Shown here one piece after another: positions 33,976 through 44,070 of a stretch of DNA of 64,000 bases (positions are counted from its first letter, which is position 1; every line of letters begins with the position of its first letter). The notes beneath the pieces were generated by a model, which saw only the letters and a program-made list of their open reading frames with translations, was not told the origin of the DNA and made no database searches. Location of the stretch: assembly GCF_015690355.1 (NCBI RefSeq), contig NZ_JADPRT010000009.1:189031-253030 (forward strand), read 5' to 3'. Both the position numbers and the translations under genes were made by a program. This stretch comes from Streptacidiphilus fuscans. GTDB taxonomy: Bacteria; Actinomycetota; Actinomycetes; Streptomycetales; Streptomycetaceae.

Positions 33976-34614
33976 TCAGTCTCCGGCGGTGCCGTAGAGG
34001 CGGTCGCCCGCGTCGCCCAGGCCCGGGACGATGTAGCCGTGCTCGTTCAGGTGGTCGTCGACCGCCGCGGTGACGATGGTGACCGGCAGTCCGGCCAGCT
34101 CCTTCTCCAGCACCGCCACGCCCTCCGGCGCGGCCAGCAGGCAGATGGCGGTGACGTCGTCCGCGCCACGCTCGATCAGCAGCCGGATCGCCGCCACCAG
34201 CGTGCCGCCGGTGGCCAGCATCGGGTCGAGCACGTAGACCTGGCGACCCGACAGGTCGTCGGGCATCCGGGTGGCGTAGGTGGACGCCTCCAGCGTCTGC
34301 TCGTTGCGCACCATGCCGAGGAAGCCGACCTCGGCGGTGGGCAGCAGCCGGGTCATCCCGTCCAGCATGCCGAGCCCGGCACGCAGGATCGGCACGACCA
34401 GGGGACGCGGGTGGCTGAGCTTGACGCCGGTGGTGACCGCGACCGGGGTGGTGATCTCCACCTGCTCGGTCCGCACGTCCCGGGTTGCCTCGTAGGCCAG
34501 CAGCGTCACCAGCTCGTCCGTCAGACGACGGAAGGTCGGTGAGTCGGTGCGCTCGTCGCGCAGCGTGGACAGCTTGTGCGCGACCAGGGGGTGGTCCAGG
34601 ACATGAATCCGCAT
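33976..34614 (-). CDS. upp: uracil phosphoribosyltransferase
   Basis: A 212-residue pyrimidine-salvage enzyme making UMP from uracil and PRPP. It contains the N-terminal [33 protein letters not shown], and the PRPP loop [14 protein letters not shown], and ends [15 protein letters not shown]. Length is normal for the family. It is transcribed towards the LytR_C gene and stops in front of the shared hairpin. Confidence 0.96.
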   Translation of the reverse strand: MRIHVLDHPLVAHKLSTLRDERTDSPTFRRLTDELVTLLAYEATRDVRTEQVEITTPVAVTTGVKLSHPRPLVVPILRAGLGMLDGMTRLLPTAEVGFLGMVRNEQTLEASTYATRMPDDLSGRQVYVLDPMLATGGTLVAAIRLLIERGADDVTAICLLAAPEGVAVLEKELAGLPVTIVTAAVDDHLNEHGYIVPGLGDAGDRLYGTAGD

Positions 34615-34754
34615 AGACAGGACATTATCCCGAGCGGCGGGGGCCCGGCGACGGAGTGGTGTAGGCCAGATCGGCGAGGGAGAGTAGGTAGGACGTTCTC
34701 CCCGAGCGACCCGAGCACCAGGACGACCCGAGCGACCCGAGGGGCCGACCGACG

Positions 34755-35048
34755 ATGGCCAAGCCGAAGCGCTCCGCCGAGACGGAGCAGCAGCGCGCCC
34801 GTCCGGCGCGCAAGCGGCGTGCCCAGGCCGCGTCGTCCGGGTCGCCCACCTCAGCGGAGAAGGACGACGACACGCCTGAGGCCGAACCGGAGTCGAAGCC
34901 GGAGACCCCGGCCGAGCGGCGTCGGCGGCGCGCGGTCTTCCTCCGCGAGCTCGCCGAGGCGCGCGAACTGCGCGAGCGGGTGCACCCGCGACGGACCAAA
35001 GCAGCGCGGATGCGGCAGGCCGCTCGGATGCGCACGTTCCGTTTCTAG
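34755..35048 (+). CDS. small basic hypothetical protein
   Basis: A 97-residue, strongly charged protein. It has Arg/Lys-rich ends ([35 protein letters not shown]) and an acidic centre ([16 protein letters not shown]). It is predicted to be disordered with one helix. No domain is recognised. A GAGGGG lies 13 bases upstream of the ATG. It may bind nucleic acid, judged only by charge. Confidence 0.55.
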   Translation: MAKPKRSAETEQQRARPARKRRAQAASSGSPTSAEKDDDTPEAEPESKPETPAERRRRRAVFLRELAEARELRERVHPRRTKAARMRQAARMRTFRF

Positions 35049-35274
35049 CTCGTCACGGACCGCAACTCACCGGTAAAGAGACCTTCCACCAACAGCGAGC
35101 ACTGCTCGGATCTTCGTCACAAGTTCCCAACTCCTCGACACGACCAGCGAAGACGCGCACCCGAACACTCCCCGCGCGGCGCTCCTTTCTGTCACGATGC
35201 CGATAGGGCGTCCCTTCCTGGTCGCCCCGGACCGCTTGCCGGTCCTGACGGCCAATGACCTGGGAGAGTCGCTG

Positions 35275-35844
35275 GTGGCGTACTTCGCTGCATTGCTCGC
35301 TCGCACCGAGGACGGGTGGGACGTGAGCGAGACCGATCTCGACGACGTCGAAACCCTCGCCGACCTGGCCGACCTGGCACGTGGGGCCGCCGGGGACGAG
35401 GAGACCGTGCTGGTCTTCATCGAACAGGAGGACGCCTGGTTCGCCGTCGTCCGCGTGGACGGCGAGGAGGACCCGCGCGTCTTCGTCTCCGACGCGGCCG
35501 CCGCCTCACGCAGCGCCTACGGGGAGCTGATCCTGACCGAGGAGCTGTTGGGCCGTGACGGCGACGACGACCTCGACGACCTGGACCACCTGGTGGTGGA
35601 CCTGGACGACGAGGACGCCGCGACCGACTCCGCCGAGGACGGCGACGAGGACGAGGACGACGACGCCGATGATCGCGAGGCCATCCCGAACGCCCCGCTG
35701 GGCGACGTGGGCCTGCTGATCGAGTTCGGCGTCGGCGCCAAGGAGCTGATGGACCTGGCCGCCGAGGGCTCGGTGCCGGGCGAGGCCCTCACGGAGATCG
35801 CCGACGCCCTGGGCTGCGGCGAGGTGCTGGAGGCCGTCCGGTAG
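35275..35844 (+). CDS. tRNA adenosine deaminase-associated protein
   Basis: A protein of about 189 residues starting at GTG 35275 (VAYFAALLARTEDGW). GGGAG seven bases upstream decides this start over an ATG at 35197. Conserved blocks are DLDDVETLADLADLAR, FIEQEDAWFAVVRVDGEEDPRVFVSDAAAA, a highly acidic linker (EDGDEDEDDDADDREA), and GLLIEFGVGAKELMDLAAEG. It is found immediately before tadA in actinobacteria, hence the name. Its molecular role is unknown. The first unit of a 33-bp tandem repeat begins at its stop codon. Confidence 0.85.
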   Translation: MAYFAALLARTEDGWDVSETDLDDVETLADLADLARGAAGDEETVLVFIEQEDAWFAVVRVDGEEDPRVFVSDAAAASRSAYGELILTEELLGRDGDDDLDDLDHLVVDLDDEDAATDSAEDGDEDEDDDADDREAIPNAPLGDVGLLIEFGVGAKELMDLAAEGSVPGEALTEIADALGCGEVLEAVR

Positions 35845-35940
35845 CTCTGCGGTTCGGAACGGCGGGCGGTTCGATAGCTCTGCGGTTCGGAACGGCGGGC
35901 GGTTCGGGAGCTCTGCGGTTCGGCACGGTGGGCGGTTCGG
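35842..35940. repeat. three 33-bp tandem repeats before tadA
   Basis: Units lie at 35842-35874, 35875-35907 and 35908-35940. Each has CTCTGCGGTTCGG and GGGCGGTTCG. The first two are nearly identical and the third has a few changes. The array starts exactly with the TAG stop of the upstream gene and occupies most of the gap before tadA. Confidence 0.85.
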
Positions 35941-36076
35941 TCAGACTGGTCGCATGCCCGGTCAGCCGCAGCCGCCCGTCCCCGTCCCGTCCGTCCCGCC
36001 CTCGCCGTGGTCGGCGCTGCCCCCGGCAGCGCCGCGCCGTCGGCCCGACCCGGTACGGGACCGCTGGGAGCCGGCG

Positions 36077-36559
36077 ATGCGCCTCGCCATCGACGAGGCC
36101 GCGCTGGCTCCGGCGACCGGCGACGTCCCGGTCGGCGCGCTGATCCTCGACCCGTCCGGGGCGGTCATCGGCCGCGGCCACAACGCCCGCGAGGCCGTGG
36201 GCGATCCGACGGCCCACGCGGAGGTCCTCGCCATCCGCGAGGCCGCCGCAGCCCGCCAGGCCGCGGCGCGCGGCGGGGAGCCGACGGGCGGAACGCCGGG
36301 CGAGGACAGCTGGCGCCTCTCCGGCTGCACGCTGGTGGTCACCCTGGAGCCCTGCACGATGTGTGCGGGGGCGATCGTCCTCTCCCGGCTCGACCGCGTC
36401 GTCTACGGCGCCCTCGACCCGAAGGCGGGCGCCGCAGGCTCGCTCTGGGACGTGATCCGCGACCGACGCCTCAACCACCGCCCCGAGGTCATCTCGGACG
36501 TCCTCGCCGACACCTGCTCCGAGCAGCTCCGCGCCTTCTTCGAGACCCACCGCGAGTGA
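36077..36559 (+). CDS. tadA: tRNA adenosine(34) deaminase TadA
   Basis: A 160-residue enzyme that converts A34 to inosine in tRNA-Arg(ACG). The start at ATG 36077 (MRLAIDEAALAPATGDVPVG) is preferred because GGGAG lies six bases upstream. An ATG at 35954 would add a Pro-rich, apparently non-homologous 41 residues. The catalytic zinc motif is H47-A-E49 with PCTMC at 92-96. An insertion (GGEPTGGTPGED) between them is common in Streptomyces. The gene follows its associated-protein gene, separated by the tandem repeat. Confidence 0.92.
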   Translation: MRLAIDEAALAPATGDVPVGALILDPSGAVIGRGHNAREAVGDPTAHAEVLAIREAAAARQAAARGGEPTGGTPGEDSWRLSGCTLVVTLEPCTMCAGAIVLSRLDRVVYGALDPKAGAAGSLWDVIRDRRLNHRPEVISDVLADTCSEQLRAFFETHRE

Positions 36560-36633
36560 CCTGCGTCACCCACCCGTGGCGCGGCCCGAAACCCGTTTAG
36601 GAGCACAGCGCGACGTCCGGTAGGCTGTCCCAC

Positions 36634-36720
36634 GGTAGCGTGTCCGAGCGGCCAAAGGAGCACGCCTCGAAAGCGTGTGTGGGGGCAACTTCACCGTGGG
36701 TTCGAATCCCACCGCTACCG
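36634..36720 (+). tRNA. tRNA-Ser (anticodon CGA)
   Basis: A class II cloverleaf of 87 bases. The acceptor arm GGTAGCG pairs with CGCTACC. The anticodon stem ACGC/GCGT surrounds CTCGAAA with anticodon CGA. There is a long variable arm and a T-loop with GGTTCGAATCC. CCA is not encoded. A strong terminator follows 16 bases later. Confidence 0.95.
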
Positions 36721-36736
36721 CTCTGAGCAGTAAGAA

Positions 36737-36771
36737 CGAAGGGCCCCGACCGATGCGGTCGGGGCCCTTCG
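36737..36771 (+). terminator. terminator of tRNA-Ser(CGA)
   Basis: A perfect 16-bp G/C-rich stem (36737-36752 with 36756-36771) and a 3-base loop. It also lies past the end of the convergent glgB gene (36830), so it may serve both strands. Confidence 0.85.
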
Positions 36772-36829
36772 TCGTCACGGTCCCAGTTCTGGTCTCAGTA
36801 GCCCTTCGGCGGGCCCATCTGAGGCAGGC

Positions 36830-38770
36830 TCAGGAGCGGTCGGGGCGGAGCCAGACCGCTCCCAGCGGGGGCAGCAGAAGCGAGAGCGACGCGCCGTCGC
36901 CGTGCAGCGGGCCCGGGTTGACCGCGCCGCTGCCCCCGTACGCGGCTGCGTCGGTGTTGAGGACCTCGACCCACCTGCTGCCCGCCAGGGACTCGGGCAG
37001 CGCCAGCCGGAACCCGGGACGAGCGCTGGGCTGGAAGTTGAAGACGCAGACCAGCGGCTCACCGTCCTGGTCGTACCGGATGAAGGAGTAGGTGTTCTCC
37101 TGGACCGCGTCCGCGTCGATCCAGCGGAAACCCGCCGCGTCGCTGTCCTGGCTCCACAGCGCGGGCAGTGCCTGGTACTGCCGGTTCAGGTCCTGTACCA
37201 GGCGGCGGACCGCCGCGTGCGCGGCGTCCTGGAGCGCCGCCCAGTCCGGGCCCAGGTCGTGGGACCACTCCGACTCCTGGGCGAACTCCTGTCCCATGAA
37301 GAGCAGTTGCTTGCCCGGGAAGGCCCACATGAAGGCCAGGTAGGCGCGCAGGTTGGCGAAGCGCTGCCATCGGTCGCCGGGCATCTTTCCCAGCAGCGAG
37401 CCCTTTCCGTGCACCACCTCGTCGTGGCTGATCGGCAGGGCGTAGTTCTCGGAGTAGGCGTAGACCATGGGAAAGGTCATGGCGTGGTGGTGGTACTGCC
37501 GGTTGACCGGGTCCTCGGCCATGTATCCGAGGGTGTCGTGCATCCACCCCATGTTCCACTTGAGCCCGAATCCCAGGCCGCCGTGGTCGGTAGGGCGGGT
37601 CACCCCGTCCCAGGCCGTGGACTCCTCCGCGATGGTCACCACGCCGGGGCAGCGTCGGTAGACGGTCGCGTTCATCTCCTGGAGGAAGGCCCGCGCCTCC
37701 AGGTTCTCGCGGCCGCCGTGCGCGTTCGGCTGCCACTGGCCCTCGCCGCGCGAGTAGTCGAGGTAGAGCATGGAGGCCACGGCGTCCACGCGCAGGCCGT
37801 CGACGTGGAACTCCTGGCACCAGTAGACCGCGTTGGCCACCAGGAAGTTCCGGACCTCGGGGCGTCCGAAGTCGAAGATCAGCGTGCCCCAGTCAGGGTG
37901 CTCGCCTCGCCGCGGATCGGGGTGCTCGTACAGGGGGGTGCCGTCGAAGCGGGCCAACGCCCAGTCGTCCTTGGGGAAGTGGGCCGGCACCCAGTCCAGG
38001 ATCACGCCGATGCCGGCCTGGTGCAGGCTGTCCACCAGGAACCGGAAGTCGTCCGGGTCGCCCAGACGGGACATCGGCGCGTAGTAGGAGGAGACCTGGT
38101 AGCCCCAGGAGCCGCCGAAGGGGTGCTCGGCGATCGGCAGCAGTTCGACGTGCGTGAAGCCCAGCGCCTTGACGTAGGCCGGGAGTTCCTCGGCCAGCCG
38201 ACGGTAGCTCAGGCCCGGGCGCCAGGACGCCAGATGCAGCTCGTAGACGCTCATCGGGGCGCGCTCCGCGGAGTGCCGCCCTCGCTCGGCCATCCAGTCC
38301 GCGTCCCCCCAGGCGTAGTCGGAGGTGAAGACCCGGGATGCGGTGCCCGGGGCGGACTCCGCGTGCGCGGCCAGCGGATCCGCCTTCTGGATCCAACGGC
38401 CCTGCCGGGTGAGGATCTCGTACTTGTAGCGGCAGCCGTCGGGCACGCCCGGGACGAAGCCCGCCCAGACCCCGCCGTCCCCGAGCAGGCGCAGCGGATG
38501 GGCGCTGCCGTCCCAGTCGTTGAAGTCGCCGACCACTCGCACCGCACGGGCGTTGGGCGCCCAGACGGCGAACGAGACGCCCTGGACGTCGGCGGTGCCG
38601 ACCTCGCCGGTGCCGGACTCGCCGGACACGGACTCGCCGGTCCCGGGCACGTGACCACGGCGGTTGGCGCCGAGCACGCGCCACAACTGCTCGTGCCGCC
38701 CCTCCCGGAGCAGGTGCAGGTCGAGTTCGCCGAGCAGCGCGTCCGGCGCCGGTGCGGTGCGGGTCGTCAC
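36830..38770 (-). CDS. glgB: 1,4-alpha-glucan branching enzyme
   Basis: A 646-residue GH13 enzyme starting at GTG 38770, which overlaps the glgE stop as GTGA. The N-terminal CBM48 is evident ([24 protein letters not shown]). The catalytic barrel has the nucleophile in [11 protein letters not shown], the acid/base in TIAEESTAW and the histidine block [13 protein letters not shown]. It introduces alpha-1,6 branches into glycogen-like glucan. It is shorter than many Streptomyces GlgB proteins, which carry an extra N-terminal beta domain. It is the final gene of the long leftward run, directly after glgE. Confidence 0.96.
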   Translation of the reverse strand: MTTRTAPAPDALLGELDLHLLREGRHEQLWRVLGANRRGHVPGTGESVSGESGTGEVGTADVQGVSFAVWAPNARAVRVVGDFNDWDGSAHPLRLLGDGGVWAGFVPGVPDGCRYKYEILTRQGRWIQKADPLAAHAESAPGTASRVFTSDYAWGDADWMAERGRHSAERAPMSVYELHLASWRPGLSYRRLAEELPAYVKALGFTHVELLPIAEHPFGGSWGYQVSSYYAPMSRLGDPDDFRFLVDSLHQAGIGVILDWVPAHFPKDDWALARFDGTPLYEHPDPRRGEHPDWGTLIFDFGRPEVRNFLVANAVYWCQEFHVDGLRVDAVASMLYLDYSRGEGQWQPNAHGGRENLEARAFLQEMNATVYRRCPGVVTIAEESTAWDGVTRPTDHGGLGFGLKWNMGWMHDTLGYMAEDPVNRQYHHHAMTFPMVYAYSENYALPISHDEVVHGKGSLLGKMPGDRWQRFANLRAYLAFMWAFPGKQLLFMGQEFAQESEWSHDLGPDWAALQDAAHAAVRRLVQDLNRQYQALPALWSQDSDAAGFRWIDADAVQENTYSFIRYDQDGEPLVCVFNFQPSARPGFRLALPESLAGSRWVEVLNTDAAAYGGSGAVNPGPLHGDGASLSLLLPPLGAVWLRPDRS

Positions 38771-40920
38771 GCCGGCACGCCCCTTTCGGTGAGGATGTGG
38801 GCGACCTGGTGCCGGGGGTCGAGACGGACGTAGTTGTCCCGTCCCCACTGGTAGCTCTCGCCGGTCAGTTCGTCGCGGACCCAGAGGGTCTCGGTCCGTT
38901 CCAGCCCCAGTTCGGGCAGGTCAAGGAAGACCGTCGCCTCGCGGACGCTGTGGGGGTCGAGGTTGAGCACGACGAGCACCCAGTCCGTCTTCTCGCCGCC
39001 ACCGGGTGTGGGGACCCGGGAGAACTTGGAGAAGCAGACGACGGCGTCGTTGTCGGTCCGATGGAACCTCAGGTTCCGCAGCTGGTGCAGGGCCGGGTGG
39101 GCGCGGCGCAGCTGGTTGAGAGTGCGCACGAGCGGGGCCAGGGAGCGCCCTGCCGCCTCCGCTCCGGCCCAGTCCCTGGGCCGGTAGGCGTACTTCTCGG
39201 AGTTCAGGTACTCCTCGCTGCCGGGCCCGGCCGCCAGGTTCTCGCAGAGCTCGAAGCCCGAGTAGAGCCCCCAGGTCGGTGCGGCCATGGCGGCCAGCAC
39301 CGCCCGGATCTCGAAGGCCGGCCGCCCGCCGTACTGGAGGTAGGCGTTGAGGATGTCCGGAGTGTTCACGAACAGGTTGGGCCGCAGGTAGGCCGCGCTC
39401 TCCGTGCCGGTAAGGCCCGCCAGTTCGCCGAGGTAGGACTCGACCTCGTCCTTGGAGTTGCGCCAGGTGAAGTAGGTGTAGGACTGGTGGAAACCGACCC
39501 TGGCCAGGGACTTGAGCATGGCCGGCCGGGTGAACGCCTCGGCCAGGAAGAGCACGTCGGGGTCGGTGGCGTGGATCTCGGCGATCAGCCGCTCCCAGAA
39601 GGCGACCGGCTTGGTGTGCGGGTTGTCCACCCGGAAGATCCGCACACCGTGCGCCATCCAGTGCCGCAGCAGTCGCAGGCACTCGGCCAGCAGGCCCTCG
39701 GGGTCGGCGTCGAAGTCGATCGGGTAGATGTCCTGGTACTTCTTCGGCGGGTTCTCCGCGTAGGCGATCGTCCCGTCCGGCCGGTGTGAGAACCACTCCG
39801 GGTGCTCGGTCACCCAGGGGTGGTCCGGCGAGCACTGCAGGGCGAAGTCGAGCGCCACTTCGAGGCCGTGCTCCGCGGCGCGCCCGACGAAGAAGTCGAA
39901 GTCGTCGAGGGTGCCGAGGTCCGGATGGATCGCGTCGTGGCCTCCGGCCTCGGAACCCACCGCCCAGGGCGAGCCCGGGTCGTGCGGGCCGGCGGTCAGC
40001 GCGTTGCCCGCGCCCTTGCGGTGGCTTCTGCCGATCGGGTGCACCGGCGGCAGGTAGACCACGTCGAAGCCCATGTCGGCGATCGCTCCGAGCCGTTCCG
40101 CGGCGGTGCGCAGGGTGCCGGAGCGCGGCTCGGCGCCCTCGTCGCCGTCGTCGGGCTCCCGGCCGGGGACCGCCCCCTCGGAACGCGGGAAGAACTCGTA
40201 CCAGGCGCCGTACAGCGCCCGTTCGCGGTCCACCCGCAGCGGCAGCTCCGCCGAGAGTGTGACCAGGTCGCGTAGCGGCTGGGCGTCGAGACGGTCGAGC
40301 ACCTCGGGGGCGAGCACTGCGGCCAGCCGCTCGCCCCCGGACAGCCGGCTGTCGCGGACCAGCTCGGCCAGGCCGGTGAACAGCGGTCGCGCCGGGTCCT
40401 GCGCCGGGCGGGCCTCGGCCGCCCGCTCGAGCAGCCGGGCGCCCTCCTCCAGCACCAGCTCCTGGTCGATGCCGAGCGGGATCTTCGTCTCGGCCGCGTG
40501 CCGCCAGGTGGCGAACGGGTCGGCCCACGCCTCGACCCGGTAGGTCCAGTCGCCCTCCCGGTCGGCGGAGACCGACGCCGAGAAGCGGTCGGTGCCGGGG
40601 GCGAGCAGACGCATCGGGAACCAGCCCCCGGTCCGGCCGTCCGGGTCGGTCAGCACGACGTTCGCGGCGACCGCGCCATGGCCCTCGCGGAAGACCGTCG
40701 CGGAGACCGCGAAGACCTCGCCGGGCACCGCTCGCGCGGGGCGGGCTCCGCCGTCCACACAGGGGCGCACGTCGACCACCGGGATCCGGCCGACGCCCGG
40801 GACGGCGACGGGGCGGCGGGGCGGTTCCGGCGCCGGGGACGTCCGGCTCGGGGCCGGGGAGCCGGACAGTGCCGACTGCTGGCGGCGCGCTGCGCTGCGC
40901 TGCGCCGTCTGGCCTTTCAT
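38767..40920 (-). CDS. glgE: alpha-1,4-glucan:maltose-1-phosphate maltosyltransferase
   Basis: A 717-residue GH13_3 enzyme that adds maltose units from maltose 1-phosphate to growing alpha-glucan. The ATG at 40920 has GAGGAGG seven bases upstream. After a basic/Pro-rich start, the N-terminal beta domain begins [20 protein letters not shown]. Family blocks include [26 protein letters not shown], the nucleophile in [16 protein letters not shown], the acid/base in [10 protein letters not shown], and NTPDIL. It is translationally coupled to glgB. Separated by 197 bases of tandem repeats, the MinD-like gene precedes it. Confidence 0.97.
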   Translation of the reverse strand: MKGQTAQRSAARRQQSALSGSPAPSRTSPAPEPPRRPVAVPGVGRIPVVDVRPCVDGGARPARAVPGEVFAVSATVFREGHGAVAANVVLTDPDGRTGGWFPMRLLAPGTDRFSASVSADREGDWTYRVEAWADPFATWRHAAETKIPLGIDQELVLEEGARLLERAAEARPAQDPARPLFTGLAELVRDSRLSGGERLAAVLAPEVLDRLDAQPLRDLVTLSAELPLRVDRERALYGAWYEFFPRSEGAVPGREPDDGDEGAEPRSGTLRTAAERLGAIADMGFDVVYLPPVHPIGRSHRKGAGNALTAGPHDPGSPWAVGSEAGGHDAIHPDLGTLDDFDFFVGRAAEHGLEVALDFALQCSPDHPWVTEHPEWFSHRPDGTIAYAENPPKKYQDIYPIDFDADPEGLLAECLRLLRHWMAHGVRIFRVDNPHTKPVAFWERLIAEIHATDPDVLFLAEAFTRPAMLKSLARVGFHQSYTYFTWRNSKDEVESYLGELAGLTGTESAAYLRPNLFVNTPDILNAYLQYGGRPAFEIRAVLAAMAAPTWGLYSGFELCENLAAGPGSEEYLNSEKYAYRPRDWAGAEAAGRSLAPLVRTLNQLRRAHPALHQLRNLRFHRTDNDAVVCFSKFSRVPTPGGGEKTDWVLVVLNLDPHSVREATVFLDLPELGLERTETLWVRDELTGESYQWGRDNYVRLDPRHQVAHILTERGVPA

Positions 40921-41021
40921 CTGTTGCCTCCTCGCACCGGAGTGCGGTTGCTGGGATCGACGGAACCGGACGGGCCCCAGCATCGCTGCCGGGGCCCGAC
41001 AGGCCGGAGGTACGCGACTGC

Positions 41022-41112
41022 ACTTTCAGAGGTCGGGGACTCTCGGAACTTTCCGAGGTCGGGACTCTCGGAGCTCGGGACTCTCAGAGGTCGGGACTCT
41101 CGGAGGTCGGGG
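41022..41112. repeat. 16-bp tandem repeats upstream of glgE
   Basis: Five full units of ACTCTCGGAGGTCGGG (with variants) and one half unit fill 41022-41112 between the MinD-like gene end and glgE. Confidence 0.8.
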
Positions 41113-41117
41113 CCCGC

Positions 41118-41885
41118 TCAGCGACGGACAGTTCTGTTCTCGTCGGTGATCGCCGCGAGCACCGCGCGGTAGCCGGCCACCAGTCGGTGCTGCGGATAGG
41201 CGGTGGTGATCAGGCGTTCGCCGGCCAGAGCGGCCATCTCCGGCGCGTAGGGCAGCACCGCGGTGACGGGACAGCCGTACGCGGCCTCGGCCTCGGCCCG
41301 GATCCGGTCCTGGACCACTCCGTCCGGGGCCATGTTGACCACGATGCTGCGCGGACCGCAGCCGAGCCGGTCGGCCAGCGCGGTGGTCTCCCGGGCGCCC
41401 GCGAGATCGAGCCGGTCGGCCCTGGTCATGATCACCAGGCAGTCGGAGCTCGCCATCGCGGTGACCGTCTCGTTGTTGAAGCCCGCGTGGGTGTCCAGCA
41501 GCAGCAGGTCGAGGGCGAGCGAGTCGACCAGCCGGTCGAAACCCTCACGGAGCAGCCCGACGTCGTAGCCCCGCCCCATGATCTCGCTGATGCCGGCCGT
41601 GCGGCTTCTCGCCGGCACCAGGAAGAGACCGTCGTTGCCGATGTCGGTGCGGGCCGGGTAGGCGGCGTCCTCGATCTCGCAACGGCCGATCAGATAGTCC
41701 GTCAGAGACCGGCGCAGCGGCGGCTCGCCGAGATCGAACATGACGTCAAGCGTCGGCGTCTGGATGTCGGTGTCCACCACCGCGATCCGGCGGCCCTTCG
41801 CCGCGAGCAACAGGGCCAGGTTCGCCGCCGTGCTGGACTTCCCGGTGCCTCCTCGGTAGGAGTGCACGGTGATGATGCGCGACAT
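41118..41885 (-). CDS. MinD/ParA-like P-loop ATPase
   Basis: A 255-residue deviant-Walker ATPase. The P-loop reads SYRGGTGKSS, with Arg in place of the usual signature Lys of KGGxGKT. The Asp blocks are VVDTDIQTPTLD and LLLLDTHAGFN. There is no amphipathic C-terminal helix of the MinD membrane-targeting type. Homologues occur next to SpoIIE-type phosphatases in actinobacteria and are thought to organise or regulate complexes. It lies 72 bases after the phosphatase gene in the leftward run. Its partner and localisation are unknown. Confidence 0.85.
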   Translation of the reverse strand: MSRIITVHSYRGGTGKSSTAANLALLLAAKGRRIAVVDTDIQTPTLDVMFDLGEPPLRRSLTDYLIGRCEIEDAAYPARTDIGNDGLFLVPARSRTAGISEIMGRGYDVGLLREGFDRLVDSLALDLLLLDTHAGFNNETVTAMASSDCLVIMTRADRLDLAGARETTALADRLGCGPRSIVVNMAPDGVVQDRIRAEAEAAYGCPVTAVLPYAPEMAALAGERLITTAYPQHRLVAGYRAVLAAITDENRTVRR

Positions 41886-41957
41886 GGCACTCCCCGCTCG
41901 TCTTCTTGGTCGGCAGATCCGACCGTCGTCCTGGGACCGTCGGCCTGGGAACTGGGT

Positions 41958-43199
41958 TCACGCCTCGGCGACCGGCCAATGCGCGGCCATCATGGTGATG
42001 TCGTCGAACTGCTCGGCGGAGCCCACGAACGCGCACAGGGCCTCGTCCATGTGCTGGAGCAGATCCTTGCCCGTGTCCGTCCCGCCCTTGAGCAGGTCGA
42101 GCATCCGCTCCTCGCCGAAGAACTCCCCTGTCGGGGAACGGGCCTCGGTCACCCCGTCGGTGTAGACGAAGAGCGTGTCCCCCGGGCTGATCTGTGCGTA
42201 GCCCAGGGAGAAGTTGCTGTCGGGAATGACCCCCACCGCGGGACCGGTGGGTTCGAGCATGACCGGCTCGCTGCCGTTCCCGCTGACCAGGACCGGGGGG
42301 TTGTGCCCGCCGTTGATGTAGACCAGGTTCCCGGTCGCGGGGTCCAGGACCCCGAAGAACATGGTGGCGAAGTATCCCTGCCGGATGTGGTTGCGGATCA
42401 GGTAGTTGTTGGTCCCCACCACCGCGTTGAGCAGCGGGGTCGCGCCGACGACCGGGATGGCCCGGCTCTGCTCCTGCCAGGCCGCCTCCTCGCCGAGCAG
42501 GTCGGCGGCGATCAGGTTCTGCAGGCCGCTCTGCTCGGCGGTGTGCCGCAGCAGACTGCGGATCAGCGCCATGAACAGCGCCGCACCCACGCCCTTGTCG
42601 CAGACGTCCGCGACGACCAGGGCCAGGCGACGCCGGTTGACGATCTCGAAGGCGTCGTAGAAGTCCCCGGCGACGGTCTTGGCCGGGCGGAACCGGACGT
42701 CGATCTCCCAGCCGTTGGGCTTGGGCAGCGAACCGGGCAGGAATCCCCGCTGGATCTCCCGGCCGATCTCCAGCTCCCTTTCGTAGCTGAGGAGTTCGGC
42801 GTGCGCGGCGACGTCCTCGACGGTCCGGCTGAAGCTTGCCCGGTGTCGGCAGTCCCGCAGCCTGGTGCGGACCAGCTCGGGGTTGAAGGGCGGGACCAGG
42901 TACTCCCAGCCCGCGTTCACATGCTGGTCGAGCATGTGCAGGTCGTGGTCGGCGAAGGCGACCACGGTCGGGCCGCGCCCGTTGGCCTCCAGCCGCCGGG
43001 CGACGATCCGTACGGTGGTGGCGGGCAGTTCGGCGGCGACGAGCAGCACGTTGTGCTCGGCGTACCGGTCGGGCTCGGCCAGCAGCACCTCCTCCGGGGT
43101 GAGGATGTCCACGGCGGCGCCGAGCTTCCTGAGCGCGGCCAGGAGTTCCCGAGGCACCTCGCTGGGCCCGTGCAGGATCAGAATCTCATTCTCAGACAT
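41958..43199 (-). CDS. SpoIIE/RsbU-type PP2C phosphatase with receiver-like domain
   Basis: A 413-residue protein. Residues 1-120 resemble a degenerate response-regulator receiver (ILILHGPSEVPRELLAALRK, VVAFADHDLHMLDQHVNAG). A coiled linker (ELEIGREIQRGFLPGSLPKP) leads into the PP2C domain. Its metal-binding motifs are AGDFYDAF, VVADVCDKGVGAALFM, NGGHNPPVL and DTLFVYTDGVTEA. Such enzymes dephosphorylate STAS anti-anti-sigma proteins. The start at ATG 43199 overlaps the kinase gene end by eight bases. It completes a kinase/phosphatase pair with the neighbouring genes. Confidence 0.9.
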   Translation of the reverse strand: MSENEILILHGPSEVPRELLAALRKLGAAVDILTPEEVLLAEPDRYAEHNVLLVAAELPATTVRIVARRLEANGRGPTVVAFADHDLHMLDQHVNAGWEYLVPPFNPELVRTRLRDCRHRASFSRTVEDVAAHAELLSYERELEIGREIQRGFLPGSLPKPNGWEIDVRFRPAKTVAGDFYDAFEIVNRRRLALVVADVCDKGVGAALFMALIRSLLRHTAEQSGLQNLIAADLLGEEAAWQEQSRAIPVVGATPLLNAVVGTNNYLIRNHIRQGYFATMFFGVLDPATGNLVYINGGHNPPVLVSGNGSEPVMLEPTGPAVGVIPDSNFSLGYAQISPGDTLFVYTDGVTEARSPTGEFFGEERMLDLLKGGTDTGKDLLQHMDEALCAFVGSAEQFDDITMMAAHWPVAEA

Positions 43200-43710
43200 G
43201 GCATCCCATTTGTCCGCTGTCAGCCACATGCATCACCAGGGTGCTGACGTTCCGGCCGCTCACCCGCTCGTATCCGAAGGAGTCCACAGCGGTGAGAGCG
43301 AGGAAGACACCGAGCCCGCCGATGCCCCGTTCGGCGAGCGGGGCCTTGAGGTCGGGGGTGCGCATCCCGTCCCTCGGGTTGAAGGCGGGGGCGTCGTCCT
43401 CGAAACGCACCTGCACCCGCCCGCCTCCGATCTCGCCGGCGACGGCCATCCGCCCTTCGGCTCCTCGGTATCCGTGCATGACGATGTTGGTCGCCAACTC
43501 GTCCGCCGCGAGCCGGAGTCGGTAGCAGGCGTCGTCGGGCAGGCCGGCCCGCTCGGCGAGGCGGACGACGAACTCGGCGACCTGGTCGAGGGAGTCGAGG
43601 GAGGCCGCGATGCTCAGCGTGGACACGGAACGGTCGGATGCTGGTTCGGCGGCGCAGGGGAGTGCGCACGGACGAGGGTGCGGGTCTGCGCTGCCAGAGT
43701 CGGTCATCAT
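43192..43710 (-). CDS. RsbW-like serine kinase/anti-sigma ATPase
   Basis: A 172-residue HATPase_c domain protein of the RsbW/SpoIIAB type. The N box ADELATNIVMHGY, the G1-like FEDDAPAFNPRD and the G2 region GIGGLGVFLALTAVDSF are intact. Two adjacent ATG codons (43710 and 43707) follow GGCGAGGTGG. It is expected to bind a sigma factor or another target and to phosphorylate a STAS protein. It overlaps the phosphatase gene by eight bases and follows a STAS gene by 16 bases. No sigma factor gene is present in the cluster. Confidence 0.88.
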   Translation of the reverse strand: MMTDSGSADPHPRPCALPCAAEPASDRSVSTLSIAASLDSLDQVAEFVVRLAERAGLPDDACYRLRLAADELATNIVMHGYRGAEGRMAVAGEIGGGRVQVRFEDDAPAFNPRDGMRTPDLKAPLAERGIGGLGVFLALTAVDSFGYERVSGRNVSTLVMHVADSGQMGCHV

Positions 43711-43726
43711 GCCACCTCGCCCCCTC

Positions 43727-44038
43727 TCAGGCGCTGACGAGTTCGATGCTGTGGTCGAAACCGGCCAGCCGGATGGTGCGCGCCACCGTCTCGGTGGCGC
43801 CGGTGATCACGATCCGGACCTCCTCGCCCATCTTCTGACGGGCGAAGACCAGGGACCGCAGTCCGGCGCTGGACATGTAGCTGAGTCGGTCGGCCTTGAT
43901 CTCCAGATGGCTGGCACCGCTCCCCGCGGCGTCGTCGATGACGTCGTGGAAGTGGGTCGCGGTGGAGGCGTCGAGCTCTCCGCTGATCTCGATCGTCGCG
44001 GTGTCGCCCGCGAGCTCCAGGACGGCGGCGAAAGCCAT
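43727..44038 (-). CDS. STAS-domain anti-anti-sigma factor
   Basis: A 103-residue STAS protein of the RsbV/SpoIIAA type, starting at ATG 44038 after GAGGAG. The conserved phosphorylation-site segment is DRLSYMSSAGLRSLVFAR. The antagonist loop VLELAGDTATIEISGELD is typical. It probably sequesters the adjacent kinase when dephosphorylated. It lies directly upstream (in transcription) of the kinase gene and 85 bases after glgX. Confidence 0.88.
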   Translation of the reverse strand: MAFAAVLELAGDTATIEISGELDASTATHFHDVIDDAAGSGASHLEIKADRLSYMSSAGLRSLVFARQKMGEEVRIVITGATETVARTIRLAGFDHSIELVSA

Positions 44039-44070
44039 GACAGTTCTCCTCGTGTTCGAGTTGGTCGGGC

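Noticed and set aside
35197-35274. Upstream ATG as start of the tadA-associated protein
   Set aside because: It has no ribosome site, and the extra 26 residues are not needed. GTG 35275 has a well-placed GGGAG and matches the family start.
35954-36076. Upstream ATG as start of TadA
   Set aside because: It adds a Pro-rich stretch without homology. ATG 36077 has GGGAG six bases upstream and begins the conserved domain.
36902-40983. Long frames antisense to glgB and glgE
   Set aside because: The composition is shadow-like, with no domains, while the minus-strand frames carry complete GH13 catalytic motifs.
41022-41112. Possible CRISPR-like or iteron array
   Set aside because: The repeats are 16 bp, directly abutting and divergent in sequence. 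No replication initiator gene is nearby.
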